Source of the DNA: Faucicola sp041855445 | Lineage (GTDB): Bacteria > Pseudomonadota > Gammaproteobacteria > Pseudomonadales > Moraxellaceae | Reading direction: 5' to 3' | Length of the DNA: 20,412 bases | NCBI GenBank assembly: GCA_041855445.1 | Contig: JBHAEG010000011.1 | Coordinates: forward strand, 1 to 20,412 | Position numbers and translations under genes: made by a program | The notes under the pieces: model-generated | The model's input: only the letters and a program-made list of their open reading frames with translations | The model's database searches: none | What the model was told of the DNA's origin: nothing | In this document: positions 14,803 through 20,412 of the stretch, in pieces | How positions within the stretch are numbered: the first letter of the stretch is position 1 | Layout of the letters: every line of letters starts with the position of its first letter

Positions 14803-17181
14803 GTGAATAAAATGTTAAGAACTTTTTTTCAGCGATTACAATCATTCCAAAATCCTGTAAATAGACAAAAGTCAGTTATTTTGGAATTATTAATTTTAGT
14901 GGTTGTTTGGTTGGTATTAAGTGCCTGTTTTATCTTGGCAAATTATCATTTATTAAGTCAGCCAAAACGGTATTTAGCAGAATTTGAAAGTTATACGGCA
15001 GGTATTGACAATCCACGTTTTCTGCAACAGGTTTGTGGTGAAACGTTTTTGTTACAAATTAAAACTAGTTATAAAGATAAAAGTTTTTCGGATAATTGTT
15101 TATCAATTGAGAGTCAGCCACAAACATGGGGACAAGGTGCACTATATTTAGAAAAAATACAAAATACTTTGGGTAAAACTTGGGAAGATTATCAATCAGA
15201 GCAACGTTATAAACAATTAGTCAAAAACGAAACAGATTTAAATTTAGGCGATAATGTGACGATTTCTCGGCTAGATTGGCTAAATTTAAATCAACAAGGT
15301 AAATTAAATTCTATTAATAAATTGTTAGAATTAAATAAACAATTAGTGAAAGACCAGCGAATAAAACCATCAGAGTTGGCTCTTGCAATGTATGCCGTTG
15401 CTGATGGTAATACAGCCTTTCCATTTACAGAGTTATTTCTTCATAGCCCCGATACAGCAAAATTATTTAATAAAACAACCAGAGAAGTTGCTAAAATTTA
15501 CGCCAGTAATGCCAATCATCAAAAAGCAGAGCAAGCAAATTATTTATTGCCGTTTTTTGGTGAAATTAAACATCTAGGTATGATGGTACAAATCATGATT
15601 TGGTCATTGGCAACATGGCTGATGTTATTGATTTCACGACAAACTAGCCAACATTTTCACCCATTATTGCTATTACCGATTGCTATGACGATATGGGGTG
15701 GAATTATTACATTAGTGAGTCATTCGGTGATTTTACCTGCCAAAGCTGGTCTAGTGATTTTCTGTCTGGGCATTGCGTTGCTAGTTTTATTAAAATTTTT
15801 GCCTATTCACAAGCTACAAACGCTGTTTCCTGATAATCGGGAGTTATCATCATCTGTGTGGTTGTATCCATTGTTTGTTGGTTTTACCACATTGGGTATG
15901 TTGATATTATTTGATTATAGTAGTCGTGGTTATAGTGATGCGTCATTACGTTATCTTTTCTTATATCATTTTCAAGATTTATTTTTATGTTATGTGATTA
16001 TTAGTCTTAGTCGTTTAATTGCTTATATATTTAGTGTTTTCAGTCGTTGGTTGATAGTAAATAATACGTTACATGCTTTATGGGGAAATTTAGCGAGCCA
16101 ACGTAAAAAGGCGTGGATTTGGCTAGGAATATTAGCGACTGGATTGCTGGGGTTATCTTTTGTATTGCGTCAAGACCCAGCTAAAGTTGCAGAATTTAGT
16201 AAACTATGGTTGATTTTATTTTTTGCTGTTTTCTTATCAATTAGTCAAAGAGATTTTATTCAAAATCTTGCTAAAAGCACGTTACTATTGTTTTCTCCAA
16301 TTTTGTTATTTGCATTAAAAATATATGCAATGATAACTCATAAGCGAGAGTATTTAGATTTATTATTATTGACAAATAGAAAAAATTACAAAATATCTAT
16401 GATTTTTTTAATCAGTGTTATTTTTTCTGTGATGTCATTACTTATCGCTGGTGAAAAAGGCACGATATGGGTCATCATATTAGTGCTTGTCTTTATGTTG
16501 GGGGTAGCACTTAGTAATTATATTTATCAAAGAGGTGGTCGTGGTCATGTGATAGGCTTTTTGATGAGTACGGTGGTTTTATTAGCGGTAATGACAGTTT
16601 TAATTAATTTTTTTGGCGATATGAATGTTCGGTTTTCAGAGCGAGTTGATTTATGGAGAGACCCTTTTAATTCAGTAAGAGATGATTTAGCGATTTTGCA
16701 TTGGTTTAGAGAAAGTACGCCAACGTTTGGTTATGGTTTTGGCAATATTCCTTGGTGTGGTTATATGTTATCTGAATGTCGAGGCATACCAAAACAAATG
16801 CAAAGTGACTATACAATGACTTCTATTATAGCGGTGATGGGATTGTCAAGTATTGTGTTGATTGTTAGTTATTTTGCTTGGTTGGTGTGGATGGCGATTA
16901 GTCATATGCCGTTTTCAAGAGAACAAATACAGTCAAATTTATTAACTAGCCGTTATTTATTATTAAGTTGGATAATTTTGGTGTGGGTGATTGTGACAAT
17001 TTTTCAAGCGATTGTGACAATTTCTGGTAATTTAGGTATTTTACCATTGACAGGGGTAACATTACCATTTTTAAGTTATGGGGCAAGCAGTCTATGGTTT
17101 AACAGTTTTATGTTTAGTTTAGTATTGTTTCAGCCTAAATTACAATTATCATCAATTAATCAACAGCATAGTAATTATTAA
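14803..17181 (+). CDS. Enlarged SEDS (FtsW/RodA/SpoVE-type) peptidoglycan glycosyltransferase
   Basis: The 792-residue protein is about twice the size of FtsW or RodA. Its C-terminal half carries the SEDS hallmarks: RFSERVDLWRDPF (610-622), FGYGFGNI (642-649), and QSDYTMTSIIAVMGL (667-681), whose Asp669 aligns by pattern with the essential Asp of the family's TDFIF segment. The near-perfect signature LPLTGVTLPFLSYGASS lies at 747-763. The added front part has one membrane segment (25-47) and a soluble region (about 48-256), predicted periplasmic, with C78 and C99. I count about 14-15 membrane segments in all. SEDS proteins polymerise glycan strands from lipid II together with a cognate class-B PBP, and such a gene follows after 18 bases. 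The start used is GTG 14803; ATG 14812 is equally possible, both with weak ribosome sites. Confidence 0.87.
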   Translation: MNKMLRTFFQRLQSFQNPVNRQKSVILELLILVVVWLVLSACFILANYHLLSQPKRYLAEFESYTAGIDNPRFLQQVCGETFLLQIKTSYKDKSFSDNCLSIESQPQTWGQGALYLEKIQNTLGKTWEDYQSEQRYKQLVKNETDLNLGDNVTISRLDWLNLNQQGKLNSINKLLELNKQLVKDQRIKPSELALAMYAVADGNTAFPFTELFLHSPDTAKLFNKTTREVAKIYASNANHQKAEQANYLLPFFGEIKHLGMMVQIMIWSLATWLMLLISRQTSQHFHPLLLLPIAMTIWGGIITLVSHSVILPAKAGLVIFCLGIALLVLLKFLPIHKLQTLFPDNRELSSSVWLYPLFVGFTTLGMLILFDYSSRGYSDASLRYLFLYHFQDLFLCYVIISLSRLIAYIFSVFSRWLIVNNTLHALWGNLASQRKKAWIWLGILATGLLGLSFVLRQDPAKVAEFSKLWLILFFAVFLSISQRDFIQNLAKSTLLLFSPILLFALKIYAMITHKREYLDLLLLTNRKNYKISMIFLISVIFSVMSLLIAGEKGTIWVIILVLVFMLGVALSNYIYQRGGRGHVIGFLMSTVVLLAVMTVLINFFGDMNVRFSERVDLWRDPFNSVRDDLAILHWFRESTPTFGYGFGNIPWCGYMLSECRGIPKQMQSDYTMTSIIAVMGLSSIVLIVSYFAWLVWMAISHMPFSREQIQSNLLTSRYLLLSWIILVWVIVTIFQAIVTISGNLGILPLTGVTLPFLSYGASSLWFNSFMFSLVLFQPKLQLSSINQQHSNY

Positions 17182-17199
17182 TTAAGGGGGAGTTGCAAG

Positions 17200-19704
17200 A
17201 TGAGTGAACGTTTTGATAATGAAACCAATAATAATCAGCGTAATTTTCGGTTGAGTCAAGCTCTTTACCAAACGATTTTAAAAAATATGGGAATTGTTCT
17301 AATCGTTTGTATTTTAGGGGTACCCATATGGATTTATGGGTGGTTAAAACCATATATATTAAAAAATCCCACCTATAATCAACAAGATAAAGAACAAGCT
17401 TTGCAATTAGTTGTCTATCATTTGGCAGATAGCTCGCAGGTATTGACAACGCCATTACTGACCGATACAGGTTGTAAATTATTACAAGAAAATTACCAAG
17501 AGAATTTTAAAGGGTATATCGATAAAATTAACACGAGTCTGAAATTATTACATGAGCAAAAAAAATTAAATAATTTATACAAAGTTAATGAAACAACGCT
17601 ATGGCAGTCGGCGTGTCAGCAAAATATTGAAGAAAGTAATATGACATACGCACTAAAAACTCTGACTAGTCAAGAAAAATTACTACAGTTAAATTGGGCT
17701 GAGCGTCAGCGTAATGCAAATTCAAATCAGGTCGGTGTTGCTTCATTGCCGAATAATTGGCTAAGACAAACAAATCCTTGGTATGGGCTGGCAGGCTGTG
17801 TGTATTTAAAAGATAGTAACAAAAAAAATCCAACAGGTTTTATATATATTGACAATAACAATAATCAAGAAATGGTCAAATTATGTAACCATTCTCAGCT
17901 TATTCCTGAAAGTGTCAAAAAACAACGTAATATTCCTGTAACTGAAGGATTAACAGACAAACCAGTACAAGTCAAAGCACAAAAAGATGAGATGATGATA
18001 CCATCAAGCTACAAAGAAAAAGTGAATTTACCAATTCATTTAAATATGATGTATAGTGAATTGTCTAATATTCATTCAAATCAATTTGATAAACCATTGA
18101 TTGATGCGTATCAAGATTATCAAAAGAAAAATGACAATCGTAATTTTTGGCAAAAACTTACTGAACCACCCATGAATACGATTAAACTTGATGGGGCAGA
18201 TGTGAGTATTGGCTATAATATTCAATTGACATTAAACCCAAGCATTCAAAATACAGCACAAAAAATCGCTCAATGTTTTACTATAAATGTTAAAAATAAT
18301 CAAGATTGTGATATGTTAATGTCAGATTCGCTAAAAAGCTCGGCAGGTGCTATGTATGAAAATACGTTAGTCAGAAGTATTGGTATTGCAGTACTTGATG
18401 TAAAAAATCAAGGAGTTCTTGCTCTTGCCAGTAGCGATACTCCTTGTTATCAGTATGATAATGGGGCAAATAATTTTACAGCTCAGCCGTCTGGCTGTCC
18501 AATTCTATGGAAAAAAGATTGGAGTAAACAAAATTTAAATAATCATGCAGTTTATCAAGCGGTTCATGCTGGCTCAATTGTCAAGGCTGTTCAAGGTTTA
18601 GCGTTAGTGCGTTCAAGTCCAGCTTTTAAAAATGTGGAGTCAGCAGAACATACTTATTTAAAACAGGTGATGGCAACTTCTTCAACGGAACAAGTTGCAA
18701 ATATGTTACTTTGTCACGCTACAACAGCAAATTTTATTTTATCTCGTAATCAAAAAGGGATTTGTCGAGGTATAACAGAGTTTCAAAAAGCAGGTTTAGA
18801 CATGGGCTGGAGTGTTAATTGTGAAGAACCATCAGCCTTGTGTGGCTCTAAAGACTTATTATTTGGGAAAGCTTATAATAGTGAGCCAATGATACAAAGT
18901 CGCTATTTTTCTGGTGTTTTGCTCACTGATACTAAACAGCTTTTGAAAAATTTAAATTTTACGAGTCAGCAAGTGAGTAACTGTGTATCAGCAAGTGAAG
19001 GGCGTATGGTTGGTGGTTGTCGTCAAGGTGGTGACACATTAAACATGGTCATGAATGAAATTTACGGACAAGGAAATGCAAAAAGCTCAGTTGTTGGGGC
19101 GGCCGATATGTTTGCTAGTTTGTTAATTTCTGCTAATGGTGATAAAACACGCCGTGGGGCACATATTATTGAAGATTTATGGGGTGTTAATCAAATTAAG
19201 TTACGTCCAAAGGCGTGGCGAGGCGATGCACCTGCTGGTGAGTTAAATAATCTTGCTGAACAACCTGTGACTATCAGCCAATCTGATGCAAAAGCAACAT
19301 TAAATTTATTATCAGGTGCATTATTATCAGGCACAGGGCTTGGTGGTAGAAATGGTACGGCGTATCATTCATGTTTACAAGCAATTGGCGATTGTGAATG
19401 GACAAGAGGTATTATTGTCAGCAAAACAGGAACACCAGGGTTTAATTTTTCTACATCAAATGTGACCACTAAAATGGTGGAAAAAAGATGTTATAATGCG
19501 ACAAAACCATCAGCAGTTTGTCAAAGCCGACCTTATAAATGGTTTGTAATGGGTATAAAAGACAAGCAAGGTAAATGGGATAAAGCTATTGCTGTGCTAG
19601 TTGAGAGAAATTGGCAAAAAACAGGCATGGTTGATGACCCTAATGATGCTATTAACCGAGCAGCACAGGCAGGCATGATTTTAGCTAGACAGATATATCA
19701 TTGA
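17200..19704 (+). CDS. Penicillin-binding transpeptidase paired with the SEDS protein
   Basis: The 834-residue protein has a short cytosolic start, one membrane anchor (about 31-49) and a large periplasmic part. The transpeptidase motifs are present in order: SIVK (SxxK, Ser459 as nucleophile, Lys462), SVN (538-540) as the likely SxN, and SKTGT (741-745) for KTG. No transglycosylase domain is seen, so it is class-B-like and would cross-link glycan made by the preceding SEDS protein. The 400-residue N-terminal region is not one I recognise from PBP2 or PBP3. Many Cys flank the active-site region (such as C441, C539-region and C546), suggesting disulfides. A strong ribosome site AAGGGGGAG (17184-17192) precedes the ATG. 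The stop codon lies about 10 bases from an insertion-sequence end, so the original C terminus may be altered. Confidence 0.85.
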   Translation: MSERFDNETNNNQRNFRLSQALYQTILKNMGIVLIVCILGVPIWIYGWLKPYILKNPTYNQQDKEQALQLVVYHLADSSQVLTTPLLTDTGCKLLQENYQENFKGYIDKINTSLKLLHEQKKLNNLYKVNETTLWQSACQQNIEESNMTYALKTLTSQEKLLQLNWAERQRNANSNQVGVASLPNNWLRQTNPWYGLAGCVYLKDSNKKNPTGFIYIDNNNNQEMVKLCNHSQLIPESVKKQRNIPVTEGLTDKPVQVKAQKDEMMIPSSYKEKVNLPIHLNMMYSELSNIHSNQFDKPLIDAYQDYQKKNDNRNFWQKLTEPPMNTIKLDGADVSIGYNIQLTLNPSIQNTAQKIAQCFTINVKNNQDCDMLMSDSLKSSAGAMYENTLVRSIGIAVLDVKNQGVLALASSDTPCYQYDNGANNFTAQPSGCPILWKKDWSKQNLNNHAVYQAVHAGSIVKAVQGLALVRSSPAFKNVESAEHTYLKQVMATSSTEQVANMLLCHATTANFILSRNQKGICRGITEFQKAGLDMGWSVNCEEPSALCGSKDLLFGKAYNSEPMIQSRYFSGVLLTDTKQLLKNLNFTSQQVSNCVSASEGRMVGGCRQGGDTLNMVMNEIYGQGNAKSSVVGAADMFASLLISANGDKTRRGAHIIEDLWGVNQIKLRPKAWRGDAPAGELNNLAEQPVTISQSDAKATLNLLSGALLSGTGLGGRNGTAYHSCLQAIGDCEWTRGIIVSKTGTPGFNFSTSNVTTKMVEKRCYNATKPSAVCQSRPYKWFVMGIKDKQGKWDKAIAVLVERNWQKTGMVDDPNDAINRAAQAGMILARQIYH

Positions 19705-19710
19705 CTTCCT

Positions 19711-19730
19711 CCCCTCCCTAAAGCGAGGGG
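19711..19730 (-). repeat. IS200/IS605-type end hairpin next to the PBP stop
   Basis: CCCCTC (19711-19716) and GAGGGG (19725-19730) form a perfect 6-base stem around an 8-base loop that includes the tnpB stop codon. IS200/IS605 elements end in such subterminal hairpins rather than inverted repeats, and the 3' end of tnpB plus this end normally yields the guide RNA. The stem could also serve as a terminator for the upstream operon. Confidence 0.6.
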
Positions 19731-20412
19731 ATTTCTTCTACAAGACGGTCAAGCCCGACCGCAAGAATGTTCTTACTGGCATTGATATCTCTATCATGCC
19801 ATGTGCTACACTTTGCACAAGTCCATTCTCTTATTCCAAGACCTGCTCTACCTTGCGGACTATTGCTGTCAATTTGACCGCAACACGAGCAAGTTTGTGT
19901 CGTGTATTTCTCATTTACTATTTCAAAACGACAACCTGCATTCTTGCATTTATATTCCAGTTGTCATTTGAGTTCAAACCAACCTGCATCGTAAACCGAT
20001 TTGGCTAGTTTGCCTTTTTTTGCGATTAAATTGATTATTTTTTGGCTCTTTGAGCGATGGCTAAATCTTTGGCGTATTTGAGCGTTTGCTTGATGGTAAA
20101 TTTGTCACCGCTTGAGGTGGTAGCACTGTCTTTCAATCCTAAGTCAATGCCGACACTACCCATTCCACATTGTGTTTTAGGGTATTCTTTGACGGTGATA
20201 CAGGCATACCAACGATTACGGCTGTCTTGTACAATCTCGCAAGTGTTGATTTGATATAGGCTAAGGTTATAGCTGTCCACATAATTCAACATTAGCACCT
20301 TTGGTGTATTCGTTTAGGTTATAAGCACTAAATAACTTACCTGTTCTTTGTAGGTGTTTGTAGCTCAAGTCATTGATATAATTCCACATAAAATTAACCA
20401 AACCGCTTAAAC
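19718..20412 (-). pseudogene. tnpB: Decayed IS200/IS605-family tnpB (OrfB), open at window edge
   Basis: Read leftward, three fragments give TnpB. Segment one (about 20412-20300) has LVNFMWNYINDLSYKHLQ with GKLFSAYNLNEYTKGA, the N-terminal helical part. Segment two (about 20298-20035), in another frame, has NYVDSYNLSLYQI, WYACITV and the RuvC-I motif GIDLGLKD. Segment three, back in the first frame, has KLAKSVYDAGWFELK, a TGA stop, then QLEYKC, the zinc-ribbon pairs CSCC and CAKC, and the RuvC-III HDRDINASKNIL, ending near the hairpin. Compared with a full TnpB, both frame changes coincide with missing stretches, about 100 and 40 residues by eye. TnpB is an RNA-guided nuclease that helps the element persist; this copy cannot make a full protein. 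No tnpA is visible. Confidence 0.85.

Noticed and set aside
19796..20254. Small plus-strand frames near the right edge
   Set aside because: They are antisense to the recognisable tnpB remnant, Cys/Ser-rich by chance, with no ribosome site.
19718..20412. A domesticated, shortened TnpB acting as a functional nuclease
   Set aside because: Two frame changes with apparent internal deletions and an in-frame TGA break the protein; no single frame joins RuvC-I with the zinc ribbon and RuvC-III.
1..20412. CRISPR arrays, tRNA or rRNA genes
   Set aside because: No regularly spaced direct repeats of the right size, no cloverleaf or T-loop consensus, and no rRNA-like conserved stretches were seen by eye.

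Overview
The window is AT-rich DNA, with A/T-biased third codon positions throughout, from a Gram-negative gammaproteobacterium. TamA, a YejF-type transporter ATPase, PncB and a nitronate monooxygenase all point that way. The overall style fits Moraxellaceae (Moraxella/Acinetobacter relatives), but I cannot name the genus from the sequence alone.

Left part (1-9041) is mostly housekeeping. A TamA outer-membrane assembly gene is cut by the window start and followed closely by a two-domain ABC ATPase of the YejF type. Convergent with these is a two-gene minus-strand unit, a WYL-domain regulator followed by a TerD-family protein. A 465-base gap then carries a near-consensus promoter, a hairpin with a T run, and a larger inverted repeat, and leads into pncB. 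After pncB come a palindrome, a YidX-like lipoprotein and a nitronate monooxygenase, both on the minus strand.

Centre and right (9239-19704) hold the most interesting content. Six same-strand genes with short gaps (12-52 bases) form one probable operon: a von Willebrand A (TerY-like) protein, a PP2C phosphatase with a transmembrane segment and a periplasmic tail, a divergent protein kinase with a Cys cluster, a repeat linker, a transmembrane segment and a helical periplasmic tail, a zinc-ribbon RDD membrane protein, an enlarged SEDS (FtsW/RodA-type) peptidoglycan polymerase, and a penicillin-binding transpeptidase with intact SxxK, SxN and KTG motifs. The first three match the 'TerY-P triad' known from comparative genomics of Ter stress systems. 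The last two are a SEDS-PBP cell-wall synthase pair. I infer a phosphorylation-controlled envelope synthase, similar in logic to the actinobacterial pstP-rodA-pbpA-pknA-pknB cluster but built from different signalling parts.

Right edge (19705-20412) is a decayed IS200/IS605-type tnpB on the minus strand. Its hairpin-bearing end lies within about 10 bases of the PBP stop codon. It retains the RuvC-I region, zinc ribbon and RuvC-III region, but it is broken by two frame changes with apparent internal deletions and a nonsense codon.
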